Notes: generated by a model from the sequence alone, not told the origin. 64,000 nt of DNA from CAYNHF01 sp964397045 (GCA_964397045.1 CAYNHF010000021.1:56942-120941), one strand, 5' to 3'; shown: positions 34,093 through 44,126, counted from the first letter of the stretch. Numbers and translations are program-made.

Positions 34093-35244
34093 GTGAATCA
34101 GCGATCGATCGGATCAGCACGCCGTCGGCGGTTGTTTGCCGGTATCACCGTGTTTGCGGGGCTTGTCATCAGCGGCTGTTCGGGTTCCGGGCGGCAGAGT
34201 TCGCTACTGCCCGAGGGCGAGCAGGCGGAGAACATCGACCAGCTGTGGACCATCGTCTTCTGGATGGCGACTGCGGTGTTCGTGCTGGTGATGCTTGCGC
34301 TGCTGTACGCCATCTTCCGGTTCCGGGAACGCAAGGACGACGACCGTCGTCCGGTCCAGCTTCACGGCAGTAACACGCTGGAGATTTCGTGGACGATCGT
34401 TCCTGCTGTGATTCTGGCTGTGCTCGCGGTCCCTACGGTTGCGGGCATTTTCGAGCTTCGAGCGGAACCGACGGGGCCCGACGTGGTCAACGTCAACGTC
34501 ACCGGACACCAGTGGTGGTGGGAGTTCGAATACCCCGGTCACCTCGGCGCAGACGGCACCCCCATCACGACGGCCAACGAACTGCACATACCGGCAGGCG
34601 TCGACAGCTATCTCGCGATGACTTCGGCGGACGTGATTCACAGTTTCTGGGTGCCACCCCTCAACGGGAAGCGGGATGTTGTCCCGGGGAGAGTGAACTA
34701 CCTCACCTTGCATCCGTTCGAGCCGACCGCAGAGGGTTTGCCGATTCCAGGCCAATGCGCGGAGTTCTGTGGGTTGGCGCACGCCGACATGCGGATTCGA
34801 GTATTCGTCCACGACGAGGCCGGATTCGCGGTGTGGCTGGAGGAGCAAGCTCAGCCCGCCACCGTACCCGCCGGCGTCGCATTCGTGGAAGGATTCGACA
34901 CCTTCAACAACACTTGCACCGCCTGTCACCAGGCCACCGTCGATGTCGAAGGGACCGTTGAGACCCTCGGAACGGCCAACTCCATCTCGATCGACGACAA
35001 GACGTTCCGTTCTGCACTCGGGCCGAACCTCACCCATTTCGGGAGCCGGGACACGTTTGCGGCAGGCATCCACCCCAACGTTGCGGAGCTGGTGGCTGCC
35101 TGGCTCGACAACCCGTCGGAGCTGAAGCCGATGGCACCCCAGCTGAATGATCTCGAGGAAGGGCGCATCCTCGGCATGCCCGACTACGGTTTGACGCCGG
35201 AACAGATCGCAGGGCTCGTGGCACTGCTGGAGGCCTGGGAATGA
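34093..35244 (+). CDS. coxB: Cytochrome c oxidase subunit II with fused cytochrome c domain
   Basis: A 383-aa subunit II. A lipobox VISGC puts the lipid-anchored Cys at about 29. Two membrane helices follow (about 50-70 and 95-115), then the cupredoxin domain with the CuA motif CAEFCGLAHADM, then a C-terminal cytochrome c domain with a CTACH haem site and a distal Met near the end. It receives electrons from cytochrome c or directly from a donor and passes them to subunit I. The start GTG 34093 has GAGGGGA about 12 bp upstream. Opens the cox operon. Confidence 0.95.
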   Translation: MNQRSIGSARRRRLFAGITVFAGLVISGCSGSGRQSSLLPEGEQAENIDQLWTIVFWMATAVFVLVMLALLYAIFRFRERKDDDRRPVQLHGSNTLEISWTIVPAVILAVLAVPTVAGIFELRAEPTGPDVVNVNVTGHQWWWEFEYPGHLGADGTPITTANELHIPAGVDSYLAMTSADVIHSFWVPPLNGKRDVVPGRVNYLTLHPFEPTAEGLPIPGQCAEFCGLAHADMRIRVFVHDEAGFAVWLEEQAQPATVPAGVAFVEGFDTFNNTCTACHQATVDVEGTVETLGTANSISIDDKTFRSALGPNLTHFGSRDTFAAGIHPNVAELVAAWLDNPSELKPMAPQLNDLEEGRILGMPDYGLTPEQIAGLVALLEAWE

Positions 35245-35287
35245 GTATCCGTCGAGAAGCCCCCAACGCCGGAGGAGGGGCCAGCCC

Positions 35288-37180
35288 ATGGCAGTGACGA
35301 CCGAACCACAAGCGCCATCACGGATCCCTGGTGGATCCGGCGTGTGGTCGTGGCTGACCACCGTCGATCACAAGCGCATCGGACTCCTTTACGGCACGAC
35401 TGCCCTGGTGTTCTTCATCGTCGCCGGGCTCGAGGCCTTGCTCATCCGGTCCCAGCTCGCAGGCCCAGACGGCGATGTGCTTTCTGCCGAGGCCTACAAC
35501 CAGCTGTTCACCATGCACGGACTCACCATGGTCTTTCTGGTGATCATGCCGGTGGCGGCAGCTTTCACGAACTACTTCCTCCCGATCATGATCGGGGCAC
35601 GCGACGTCGCCTTCCCACGGCTCAATGCCTTCAGCTACTGGCTGTTCTTGTTCTCCGGCGTGATGATCTACAGCTCCTTCTTCCTCGGCGGGGCACCCGA
35701 CGGTTCCTGGGTCGGCTACGCACCGCTGTCTGAGCAGATCACAGAAACGGTGCGGATGGACTTCTGGGCGATTGGGCTGAACCTATTGGGGATCGCGTCG
35801 ATCGCGTCATCCGTCAACTTCATCTCCACCGTGTTCACGATGCGAGCCCCGGGGATGACGCTTCTGCGTATGCCCGTGTTCGTGTGGATGTCGCTGGTGG
35901 TGTCGTTCCTCCTCCTGTTCTCGTTGCCCGCCGTCAGCATCGGCCTCTTCCAGCTCTACTTCGACCGCAATTTCGGGACACTGTTCTATGTCGCTCAGGC
36001 GTCGGGTGATCCACTGCTGTGGCAGCATCTCTTCTGGGTCTTCGGTCATCCTGAGGTGTATGTACTGATCCTGCCTGCCATGGGGATCGTGTCCGAGGTC
36101 CTCCCGGTGTTCAGTCGCAAGCCGCTGTTCGGGTACCCGTTCATCGTCTTTTCGGGTGCGGCGATCGGTTTCGTCGGATTCGGCGTATGGGCCCACCACA
36201 TGTTCACGTCGGGGATGGGGCCGGTGGCCGAAGCCGGGTTCGCCATTGCCACGATGATCATTGCGGTCCCCACCGGCGTGAAGATCTTCAACTGGATCGG
36301 CACCACGTGGGGTGGGCGATTACGGATGGACACGCCGATGCTTTTTTCCCTCGGCTTCATTGCGATGTTCGTCATCGGCGGTCTGTCCGGCGTGACCCAT
36401 GCAGTGGTCCCGGCAGATACGCAGCAGCACGACAGCTACTACGTGGTGGCCCACTTCCACTATGTCCTCTTCGGTGGTGCCGTCTTTGGATACGTGGCAG
36501 GCGCGTACTACTGGTTCCCGAAGTGGACGGGTCGGATGCTCGACGAGCGCATCGGCAAATGGCACTTCTGGATCATGTTGATCGGTTTCAACCTCGCCTT
36601 CGGACCGATGCACATCCTGGGATTGAACGGGATGCCGCGCCGCACCTACCGCTATCCAGACGGTCTGGGATGGGAGTTCTGGAACGCCATGGCGACCATC
36701 GGGTCGTTCATCATCGCGGTCTCGATCCTGTTGTTCATCTACAACATCATCAAGAGCAAGCGGTCCGGCGCGATTGCCGGACCCGACCCGTGGGACGGCC
36801 GAACCCTCGAGTGGACGATCCCATCTCCTCCCCCTGAGTACAACTTCGCTGAGGTCCCCAAGGTGAACTCGCTCGACGATTACTGGCATCGCAAGTACGC
36901 CGAAGACGAGGAAGGCCGGCTGGTCAAGATGGAACCCGTCAGCGGCGGAGCGTTAGCAGTGGATGAAGCCAAGACAGGCGGTGAGGACGACGATCCCGCC
37001 AGCGGCATTCATCTCCCCAGCCCCTCCTACTACCCGGCATTGTCGGCGCTCGGCATCGTCATCACCGGCTTCGGGCTGGTGATGCTCCCCGTCGGCTGGT
37101 TCTTCGTCGGGGTTGGCGCGGTTGTCATGATGTGGGGCCTGTTCGGATGGTCGCTCGAACCTGTGGTGAAGGAGCATTGA
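35288..37180 (+). CDS. coxA: Cytochrome c oxidase subunit I
   Basis: A 630-aa haem-copper oxidase subunit I, type A. The active-site features are present: HPEVYVLILP (CuB His and the linked Tyr), HDSYYVVAHFHYVL (haem a and a3 ligands), and the early HGLTMVF haem ligand. The C-terminus is extended by about 60 residues with two more helices, as in caa3-type enzymes with subunit-III-like extension. It reduces oxygen and pumps protons across the cytoplasmic membrane. It follows coxB by 43 bp and precedes coxC by one base. Confidence 0.97.
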   Translation: MAVTTEPQAPSRIPGGSGVWSWLTTVDHKRIGLLYGTTALVFFIVAGLEALLIRSQLAGPDGDVLSAEAYNQLFTMHGLTMVFLVIMPVAAAFTNYFLPIMIGARDVAFPRLNAFSYWLFLFSGVMIYSSFFLGGAPDGSWVGYAPLSEQITETVRMDFWAIGLNLLGIASIASSVNFISTVFTMRAPGMTLLRMPVFVWMSLVVSFLLLFSLPAVSIGLFQLYFDRNFGTLFYVAQASGDPLLWQHLFWVFGHPEVYVLILPAMGIVSEVLPVFSRKPLFGYPFIVFSGAAIGFVGFGVWAHHMFTSGMGPVAEAGFAIATMIIAVPTGVKIFNWIGTTWGGRLRMDTPMLFSLGFIAMFVIGGLSGVTHAVVPADTQQHDSYYVVAHFHYVLFGGAVFGYVAGAYYWFPKWTGRMLDERIGKWHFWIMLIGFNLAFGPMHILGLNGMPRRTYRYPDGLGWEFWNAMATIGSFIIAVSILLFIYNIIKSKRSGAIAGPDPWDGRTLEWTIPSPPPEYNFAEVPKVNSLDDYWHRKYAEDEEGRLVKMEPVSGGALAVDEAKTGGEDDDPASGIHLPSPSYYPALSALGIVITGFGLVMLPVGWFFVGVGAVVMMWGLFGWSLEPVVKEH

Positions 37181-37181
37181 G

Positions 37182-37796
<615 letters not shown>

Positions 37797-37797
37797 C

Positions 37798-38088
37798 ATG
37801 GCAGAGGCCGCCCACACCGGGTCACCCACCCCAAAGCTGTACTGGATGATCGCGCTGGTCCTCGCGGTGCTCACCGCCATCGAGGTGTCGGTCCCGTACA
37901 TCGACGCGCTCGACTCAGTGACCGTGCCGCTGCTGCTTCTGTTGGGCGCAATCAAGTTCCTGATGGTGGTTGGGTTCTTCATGCACCTGAAGTTCGATCG
38001 ACCGATCTACCGCAACCTCTTCTTCATCGGCGTGATCGGTGCCCTGATCATTTTCAGCGTTGTGCTGCTGGCGTTGCAGGCGTTCTGA
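37798..38088 (+). CDS. Cytochrome c oxidase subunit IV (prokaryotic)
   Basis: A 96-aa membrane protein with three hydrophobic helices. It has the typical end of the prokaryotic COX4 family: a K-F-x-M-V-V-G-F-F-M-H-L-K-F stretch, with the helix IV-like turn around 55-70. It stabilises the oxidase. It begins one base after the coxC stop, so it is in the same operon. Confidence 0.88.
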   Translation: MAEAAHTGSPTPKLYWMIALVLAVLTAIEVSVPYIDALDSVTVPLLLLLGAIKFLMVVGFFMHLKFDRPIYRNLFFIGVIGALIIFSVVLLALQAF

Positions 38089-38103
38089 GAAGGGAGGGCG
38101 TAC

Positions 38104-38943
38104 ATGCTGGCTGCCGCGTTGCCCCAGACCACGGACGAGGTGCTGGCGTTTCACATGCACCTCGATGTTCTCGGACTGCTGATCGCGATGGCAGTGGCTT
38201 ACGAACTCGGGATCCGGCGCCTCGGGCCCACGATGGCGCCGCAGGGCGAGCCGATCGTGACCCGCCGCCAGCGAATTCTGTTCTACAGCGGCCTGCTGTC
38301 ACTCCTGCTGGTGTCATCGTGGCCCCTGCACGACCTCGGGACGGGCAGCCTCTTCGTGGTGCACATGTGGGAGCACATGGTGTTCGGACTGATCGCTCCG
38401 CCTTTGCTGTTGTGGGGCACGCCATGGTGGCTGATCCGGGCGGCGGTGAAGCCGATCATGCCTGTGGTGCGCTTCGTCACCAAGCCGATCGTGGCATTGC
38501 TCATCTTCAACGCGATGCTCGGGCTCATCCACGTCCCGGCCGTGGTCGAACTGATGTTGCGGTCGGAACTGGCCCACTTCGTTCTCCACGCCTTGTTGCT
38601 CGTCGCCGGCATCATCATGTGGTGGCCGATCGTGGCGCCCCTTCCGGAACTGCCGCACCTCTCACCTCCGTTGAAGATCGGCTATCTCTTCCTCCAGTCG
38701 CTGGTGCCGACGATTCCTGCGTCCTTCCTCACGCTCGGTGACTCTGCTCTCTACAAGATCTACGAGGAGCTACCGCGAGTCGGAGGGATCTCGGCGCATA
38801 CGGATCAGGTACTGGCAGGCTTGTCCATGAAGGTGATTGGTGGCCTGATCATCTGGGGGTTCATGGCCGGTATCTTCTTCAACTGGTGGGCAGAAGAGCA
38901 GCGGTATGACGCCGCAGATCGCGCCCACTCGTCACAGTCTTGA
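38104..38943 (+). CDS. ctaG: Cytochrome c oxidase assembly factor CtaG
   Basis: A 279-aa membrane protein of the caa3-type CtaG family, with about seven hydrophobic helices. Conserved His and Met residues are visible in HMHLDVLGLL, HMWEHMVFGL and ELMLRSELAHFVLHALLLV, which likely bind copper. The family is needed for caa3 oxidase activity in Bacillus. It lies at the end of the cox operon and overlaps the following small exported-protein gene by four bases. Confidence 0.9.
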   Translation: MLAAALPQTTDEVLAFHMHLDVLGLLIAMAVAYELGIRRLGPTMAPQGEPIVTRRQRILFYSGLLSLLLVSSWPLHDLGTGSLFVVHMWEHMVFGLIAPPLLLWGTPWWLIRAAVKPIMPVVRFVTKPIVALLIFNAMLGLIHVPAVVELMLRSELAHFVLHALLLVAGIIMWWPIVAPLPELPHLSPPLKIGYLFLQSLVPTIPASFLTLGDSALYKIYEELPRVGGISAHTDQVLAGLSMKVIGGLIIWGFMAGIFFNWWAEEQRYDAADRAHSSQS

Positions 38944-39260
38944 GGCGAGCGGCCGGACTCGCGCTGGTGGCAGGAGTGTTGACCGGGGGACTCGTGTCCT
39001 GTGCTTCGGCACAGGAGACAGTCACGGGGATCGTTGTCGAGGTCGAGGGTGACTTGACCACAGTGAGCCGATTCGTGCTGGTGCTGCCGGACGGCACCCG
39101 GCCGGAGTTCGTGCCGAGTCCCGGGATTCTGTTTCACGACCGGGCTCCCATCTCCCACCTACAGGATCACCTGCGCAGTGGTGCGCCCGTCGAGGTCGTG
39201 TTCGAGACGCTGGATGACGGAACACTCGTGGCGATAGAAGTCTTCGATCCGACGGGGTGA
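38940..39260 (+). CDS. Small predicted exported or lipoprotein
   Basis: A 106-aa protein. The N-terminus has two Arg, a hydrophobic core and a lipobox-like GLVSC (Cys about 21) followed by ASAQ, which could be either a lipid site or a signal-peptidase site. The mature part is a single small beta-like domain, with the segment TGIVVEVEGDL and later VFETLDDGTLVAIEVFDP resembling OB-like folds. I recognise no family. The start TTG 38940 overlaps the ctaG stop, so it belongs to the cox operon. Confidence 0.7.
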   Translation: MRRAAGLALVAGVLTGGLVSCASAQETVTGIVVEVEGDLTTVSRFVLVLPDGTRPEFVPSPGILFHDRAPISHLQDHLRSGAPVEVVFETLDDGTLVAIEVFDPTG

Positions 39261-39311
39261 CCTCACTTCGTGAAGTCCCTCCCGAACGAGGTCATCATCC
39301 GGGACTGGCGG

Positions 39312-40049
39312 CTATCCGGCGGGGCGCTGATCCTTGTCCCACGGCCGGAGTGCGATCAACGTTGCGCCACCGAGAATGACCGCAGCCACGACGGCGAATA
39401 CTGCGACTGCCGCGGCGCCCTCGATGGCTAGGAGCAGCTGGGAGAGGAGGATCGCGAACAACGCGGCCCCGACGATCCCGAGGACGGGGGCCCCGACGGC
39501 CCGCATCATCTCACCGATCATCTCGCCGCTGGACTGCGGGATCTCGTCCGGTTCGACGTTGATGAACGCCGGGCGCGCCAGCGTGTCGACCACAGCGGTC
39601 GTGAGCCCGCCTGCGGTGAGACCGGCGAGTAGTACGACGCTGGTCATTTGGGCTACGCCGATGGTGATGAGTCCCGCTTCGACGTCACCCGCGATTTCGA
39701 TTCCGATCCGGAAGACCGCGTACGCGATGATCACTGCCACGCCGGCCGCCATTGGCGTGATGTACCGGATCGGGAAACGCGCCGCGTCTGGTTCGACGGT
39801 GCGCCGTTGCGCGTAGGTGGCAGACGCAACCAGGAGGGCTGCCAGTGCGGCGAACACGATGACCGCGGTGTACGCAGCACCGGTGCTGACCGAGTAGGCG
39901 GGGGCTGCATCGACCAGTGTGATAGAGCCGAGCGCAAAGCGGCCGCTGACCCAGGCGGTGAGGCCGAGGGCGAAGACGCCACCGGCCAGACCGCCGGCAA
40001 GGATCGCTCGGGACCGGTTGAAGGTTGCTGGGGGGATCTCAGCCGTCAT
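39312..40049 (-). CDS. Membrane protein of unknown function
   Basis: A 245-aa membrane protein with about six hydrophobic helices and short loops. One cytoplasmic-type loop contains ATYAQRRTVEPDAARFPIRY, another the DEIPQSSGEMIGEMMRAVG segment. No family is recognised. It lies on the minus strand, convergent with the cox operon, about 45 bp upstream of the Thr-rich protein gene's stop. The ATG at 40049 has GGGGGGATCTCAG context with no clear ribosome site. Confidence 0.65.
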   Translation of the reverse strand: MTAEIPPATFNRSRAILAGGLAGGVFALGLTAWVSGRFALGSITLVDAAPAYSVSTGAAYTAVIVFAALAALLVASATYAQRRTVEPDAARFPIRYITPMAAGVAVIIAYAVFRIGIEIAGDVEAGLITIGVAQMTSVVLLAGLTAGGLTTAVVDTLARPAFINVEPDEIPQSSGEMIGEMMRAVGAPVLGIVGAALFAILLSQLLLAIEGAAAVAVFAVVAAVILGGATLIALRPWDKDQRPAG

Positions 40050-40094
40050 CGACGGCGATGTTAGCCGCGTGCCGTGGGCCGCCGGATGGTCCGC

Positions 40095-40991
40095 TCAGAC
40101 GCGGTCACAGGCATCTGGGGCGTAGATGCCCAGCACGATCCCGTTCGACTCCGATGACGTCACGGGTCCCCACAGGAGAAGGTCACCGCTGTTGCGGCTG
40201 TACACCTGGAAGGTGTTGCCGAGGTCGGCCATGACCTCGTAGCGCAGGTCGAATGCCTCGTACACTTGCTCCAGACGCAACACAGGGTCTCCCGCCTTGA
40301 CCCCGCTGAGGGTCGCGAGGTCGGTGGCTGGCGAGTTGAGGTCGCCGTAGGAGAAGTCGAGGCGATAGCCGGCGAATGTCTCGGTGCCGTCTGCGTCCAC
40401 GGTGACGACGGAGACGAACGGGCCCCACCGGACGATACGTTCGATGTCACCCTGACAGGCTCCAAATGCGCCGGTGGACACCACCGGGCCGTCGTCCTGG
40501 TCTGGCTCGCCGAGGCTTGTGATCAGCCGCCCGACGGCATCGCTTGCGGCGGTGCCGAAGAGGATCGGACCGACGCCGTCAACGGCCAGGGTCAGCTGGT
40601 CGATCGGCACTGGATCTCCGGCGGCGACGTAGGGGTCAAAGTCGGCTACAACCGCCGGTGTGGTTTCAGTCGTGGAAGCTTCAGTTGTCGGGGTGGAGCC
40701 TGCTGCAGAGGCTGTGGTGGTCGTCGTTGTGGACTGCCCTGCCGTGGTTGTGGTGCCTTCCGCGGCAGCTTCGTCGTCGCCACCACCGAGCAACTGGAAC
40801 ACGGCGATGCTTCCGACCACGAGGAGCAGCCCGACGATCAGGCCGGTCAGGAGCGGTGATCGCGGTGGCGTAGCTGCCGGCTGGGCTGGATCCTCGAGCA
40901 CCGGGAGCGGTTCGGCACCGGTGAGATCCTCCAGTTCCGTATAGGGCGATTGAAAGTCTGGCCCATCTGGCGGGCCCTGCTGGTCGGTCAC
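40095..40991 (-). CDS. Membrane-anchored Thr-rich surface protein, paralogue 1
   Basis: A 298-aa protein. A cytoplasmic N-terminus (about 1-45), one transmembrane helix (about 47-66), a Thr/Ser/Ala-rich linker (about 76-110) and a C-terminal domain (about 118-298) with one Cys near 181 and another near 295. The C-terminal domain resembles that of the protein at 43131: shared pattern DPVPIDQLTL, a FG-x-A-x-x-A-x-GRL segment and an x-TLSG-x-x-x-GD turn. Such Thr-rich linkers are common for anchored extracellular domains in actinobacteria. Function unknown. It flanks the LCP gene. Confidence 0.75.
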   Translation of the reverse strand: MTDQQGPPDGPDFQSPYTELEDLTGAEPLPVLEDPAQPAATPPRSPLLTGLIVGLLLVVGSIAVFQLLGGGDDEAAAEGTTTTAGQSTTTTTTASAAGSTPTTEASTTETTPAVVADFDPYVAAGDPVPIDQLTLAVDGVGPILFGTAASDAVGRLITSLGEPDQDDGPVVSTGAFGACQGDIERIVRWGPFVSVVTVDADGTETFAGYRLDFSYGDLNSPATDLATLSGVKAGDPVLRLEQVYEAFDLRYEVMADLGNTFQVYSRNSGDLLLWGPVTSSESNGIVLGIYAPDACDRV

Positions 40992-41118
40992 GGAGTTGGT
41001 TGCCTTTCGCGCATCACCCGCGACGGCCTGAGGGCTGTCGCCGGTACGCCTATCTTATGTCTGTCGTGGTTTTTCGTGGTGTGTTGCCGGTCTGGGGTTC
41101 CCGAATCTGCGGGGAACT

Positions 41119-43059
41119 TCAAGCCGGATCCTGGCTGGCTGGATAGACCTCTTCGAGCAGTTCGTTGAACGCCACCTTGGGGAGCAACACTTCGGCTCCC
41201 TTGTTGGTGGTGTGGTAGCTCACCGGAATCCTGATCCGCTCCACCGTCACGATATCGATATCCCGCAGCGACCATGCCAGGGCAACGGCCTCGGTGAAGC
41301 CCAGCTGGTCGTCGAACGTGAAGAACTCGGTCAAGCTGCGGAACTTACTGGCTACCTCGCTCAGCGACTCGAATGTCTTGGCTTTGGCGACCATGGCGAG
41401 GATCACGTCTTGCTGATGCTGGTTCCGGGTGAGGTCGCTGGCGTTCGGCATGCGACGCCAGACGCCATCCACCTTCTCATGGGTGCTGCGGGATCGGACC
41501 CAACTCAGTGCCTGGGCGCCGGTGGCGTTCGTACAGCCCGCCGGCAGGTTGAGTTCTGACGCAGAATCGCGCACCTGGTATTCGAGGCAGATCTGGACGC
41601 CCCCCAACTCGTCGATGACGCGCTCGAATCCCTCGAAGTCGAAGAGAGCGAAATGGTCGACTGCGATGCCGGTGAAGTCTTCGACCGCCAGCGCCAGCAG
41701 GGTCGGCCCGTTGACCTCGCTTCCGCAACCCCGCAGGTTGACGTTGATGCGGGTGAGGTTCTGTGTGCACCGATTGGGGACCCAGAGGTCACGGGGGAGC
41801 GACACCATCGCGGGGGCTTCGCCGGGCGGCTGCAGGAGAAGGATGATCACGTCTGCCCGGGTTCCTCCCGCATCTGTGCCGACGATGAGGAAGGACTGGA
41901 ATTCCTCTTCGTCGCGCGGTGGGGGTGCGACCAGCGCAGCGATGTCTTCCTCGAGTTCTTCACCTACTTCCTCGGTGAGGGTGTCGAGTTCGTCTGAGAT
42001 GACGCTGTCCGCCGGGAGTGGGAGCAGATCGGCTGCCGCCGCCACATTCAGGTTCTCCCGCTCGGCGGTTCGCCAAGAATCCCATATCTGCAATCCATTC
42101 CAGAGGAGGAGGGCGATGATCGCGACGGCGAACGCGGCCACTGACCGTTTCAGCACTCGCCCCAGCGTTGGAGGGCGGTAGAGCGGCGCACCATTGATGA
42201 CGTAGCCGACGACGGGAGCACCGGCTTCCTCGAGCCGGCGGCTGGCGGCCTGGGCCGTCGCGGCCGTCGTCTGGTTGGGTACCACCAGGATGGAGCCGTC
42301 TGCGTGGGCTGCAAGGTCGATCGCTTCGTCGTCAGTCGCCGGGCTGGTATCTATCAGGATGAGATCGGCTGCCTCGCTCAAGCGGTCGACGGCGTCTGCG
42401 ACGGGTTCGCTGCGGAGCCCGTCTCCGTTGCTGGGGGCACGAGCGCCGCTCGGGATGAAGGGCAGGCGGCTGGTGGGGTCGAGCACCCAGATACGGCTTG
42501 CCTGCGCTAGGTCGGCGCTTCCGGCCGCGAGTTCGGTGAGTCCGGGGCCGTCCTTGGTGCGGACGAAGCTAGAGAGACCCTTGCTGTCGTGGTCCCCGTC
42601 CACCAGGACCACTTTGCGGCCGGCTCGAGTCGAACTGATTGCGAGGTTCAGGGCAACGCTGCTGGCGCCACTACCCGGTGAGGGTCCGGTGACCAACAGC
42701 ACAGTCGAGTCGGTTGCATCCTCGACCAACGCAGACATCTGGTTGTAGGCGTCCGCCGCAGCAGAGTCTGGGTCGGAGAGCGTCGGCGCAGGAACCGGGG
42801 TGTAGGCGGGGATCACGCCCATCTCGGGGGCCGTCAAGCCGGTTTCGGTGCCCGGCGGTTTGGTCGATCTCACCCACAGCCACCAGGCCGCTCCGGTGAC
42901 GGCGGCTGCAAGCAGCGCGGCAACCAATGCACCGAGATAGCTGTCCCAAGCGAGTGCCAGCCCAACGAATGTGAGCGCGCCGAGCAACACCGAACCAACG
43001 TTGGCAAGGTTCAGGGTGCGACTGGTCGTCGATTTGATGGCTGCGGGTTCAACTGGCAC
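41119..43059 (-). CDS. LytR-CpsA-Psr protein fused to a degenerate BY-kinase-like P-loop domain
   Basis: A 646-aa fusion. Two hydrophobic helices (about 20-65) lead to a CpsD/BY-kinase-like P-loop NTPase domain (about 118-300). Its Walker A reads GPSPGSGASSVALN, with Ala in place of the essential Lys, while VVLVDGDHD (Walker A') keeps its aspartates. A third hydrophobic segment (about 305-330) precedes an LCP domain (about 390-630) with SLPRDLWVP, ERVIDELGGVQIC and QALSWVRSRS motifs. LCP enzymes transfer glycopolymers from lipid carriers to peptidoglycan. The P-loop part probably cannot hydrolyse ATP, so it may act as a scaffold or sensor. Two paralogous surface proteins flank it. Confidence 0.85.
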   Translation of the reverse strand: MPVEPAAIKSTTSRTLNLANVGSVLLGALTFVGLALAWDSYLGALVAALLAAAVTGAAWWLWVRSTKPPGTETGLTAPEMGVIPAYTPVPAPTLSDPDSAAADAYNQMSALVEDATDSTVLLVTGPSPGSGASSVALNLAISSTRAGRKVVLVDGDHDSKGLSSFVRTKDGPGLTELAAGSADLAQASRIWVLDPTSRLPFIPSGARAPSNGDGLRSEPVADAVDRLSEAADLILIDTSPATDDEAIDLAAHADGSILVVPNQTTAATAQAASRRLEEAGAPVVGYVINGAPLYRPPTLGRVLKRSVAAFAVAIIALLLWNGLQIWDSWRTAERENLNVAAAADLLPLPADSVISDELDTLTEEVGEELEEDIAALVAPPPRDEEEFQSFLIVGTDAGGTRADVIILLLQPPGEAPAMVSLPRDLWVPNRCTQNLTRINVNLRGCGSEVNGPTLLALAVEDFTGIAVDHFALFDFEGFERVIDELGGVQICLEYQVRDSASELNLPAGCTNATGAQALSWVRSRSTHEKVDGVWRRMPNASDLTRNQHQQDVILAMVAKAKTFESLSEVASKFRSLTEFFTFDDQLGFTEAVALAWSLRDIDIVTVERIRIPVSYHTTNKGAEVLLPKVAFNELLEEVYPASQDPA

Positions 43060-43130
43060 GGGTCATCTCGTGGTGGGCAGCAGCGGGGGCCGCATGTTAT
43101 GCGGGTTGGCGCGCTGTGCGACGGGGTTCT

Positions 43131-44126
43131 TCAGTCACTGGCAAAGGGGCCTCCATCGCAGGGACGGGGGGCGAAGATCGTAGTAATGAGGTCGTCGTCG
43201 GTATCGCCGGCCGCGTAACCCCAGAGGAGGGTTCGCTCGTCGCTGAGCCGGGTCAGTATGTAGCCGGGTTCACCGTCGAGTTCCTTCGTGGTGATCGGCA
43301 GCGGGTCGTAGATCGCTCGTATCTCGCCGATGGTGTCGCCGATCGTCGCTCCGGAGATCGTCGCCAGCTCGTTGGTCTCATGATCGGGCTGCTCGGGATC
43401 GGCGACGAAGCGATACGCCAGGAGCACATCGGTGTCTCCTTGTTCTCTGAAGATGGCGGTCAACCATCCCCAGCTTGCTTCGCTTCCCGAGTCGGTGGGG
43501 CAGAGCCCTTCCGCCTCCCCGATGTCACGCAGTTCGTCCGGCTGGCCGAGCGAGGCGACGAGACGGCCGAGCGCCTCATCTTCGGTGTCTCCGAACTCGA
43601 GCGGGCCCAGCGAGAAGGCACCGAGTGTCAGTTCATCCAACGGGATCGGGTCGCCGACTGCCGGTATCGGCGAGAAGAGGGTGGTGGTTGTGGTCGTTGC
43701 AGCCGTGGATGCCGTAGTCGTCGGAGCTACGGTCTCTGTGGTGGTTGATGCCAGCCCAATGGTGTTTCCTGTGGTCGTCGGCGACGAGCTGGTATCGGAC
43801 AGGGCGATTCCGAAGACCACGCCGTAGACCGCCATCACGGCGACCGCGATCAAAGCGGCGATGATCCAGGGGCGTCGCTTTCGCCCACTGCTCGCGGCCT
43901 TCGTGGTGACGGGGGTGGTTGCGACGGTGCCTGCGGCTGCTTCTGAGGCCGGACCCAGCTGGGCAGCTACCGCTCCCGCCGAGACGGCGCCAACGCCCGC
44001 CTCCTCGATCCACTGGTCGATCCACGGTCGGCCGCAGGTCGGGCACAGATCTTCGGCGATCGGTCGTTCCGAACCGCAGTAGATGCAAGTAGCGCTGTTC
44101 TCCACGGGCCCAAGCCTACGAAGCAT
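43131..44126 (-). CDS. Zinc-ribbon membrane-anchored Thr-rich protein, paralogue 2
   Basis: A 331-aa protein. Its N-terminal zinc ribbon uses C14-x2-C17 and C28-x2-C31. A basic stretch then leads to a single transmembrane helix (about 89-110), a Thr-rich linker (about 115-155) and a C-terminal domain (about 158-331) like that of the protein at 40095. The N-terminus is inside, the C-terminal domain outside. The start may be ATG 44126 or GTG 44105. Function is unknown; its position beside the LCP fusion suggests a cell-envelope role, which is inference. Confidence 0.75.
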   Translation of the reverse strand: MLRRLGPVENSATCIYCGSERPIAEDLCPTCGRPWIDQWIEEAGVGAVSAGAVAAQLGPASEAAAGTVATTPVTTKAASSGRKRRPWIIAALIAVAVMAVYGVVFGIALSDTSSSPTTTGNTIGLASTTTETVAPTTTASTAATTTTTTLFSPIPAVGDPIPLDELTLGAFSLGPLEFGDTEDEALGRLVASLGQPDELRDIGEAEGLCPTDSGSEASWGWLTAIFREQGDTDVLLAYRFVADPEQPDHETNELATISGATIGDTIGEIRAIYDPLPITTKELDGEPGYILTRLSDERTLLWGYAAGDTDDDLITTIFAPRPCDGGPFASD

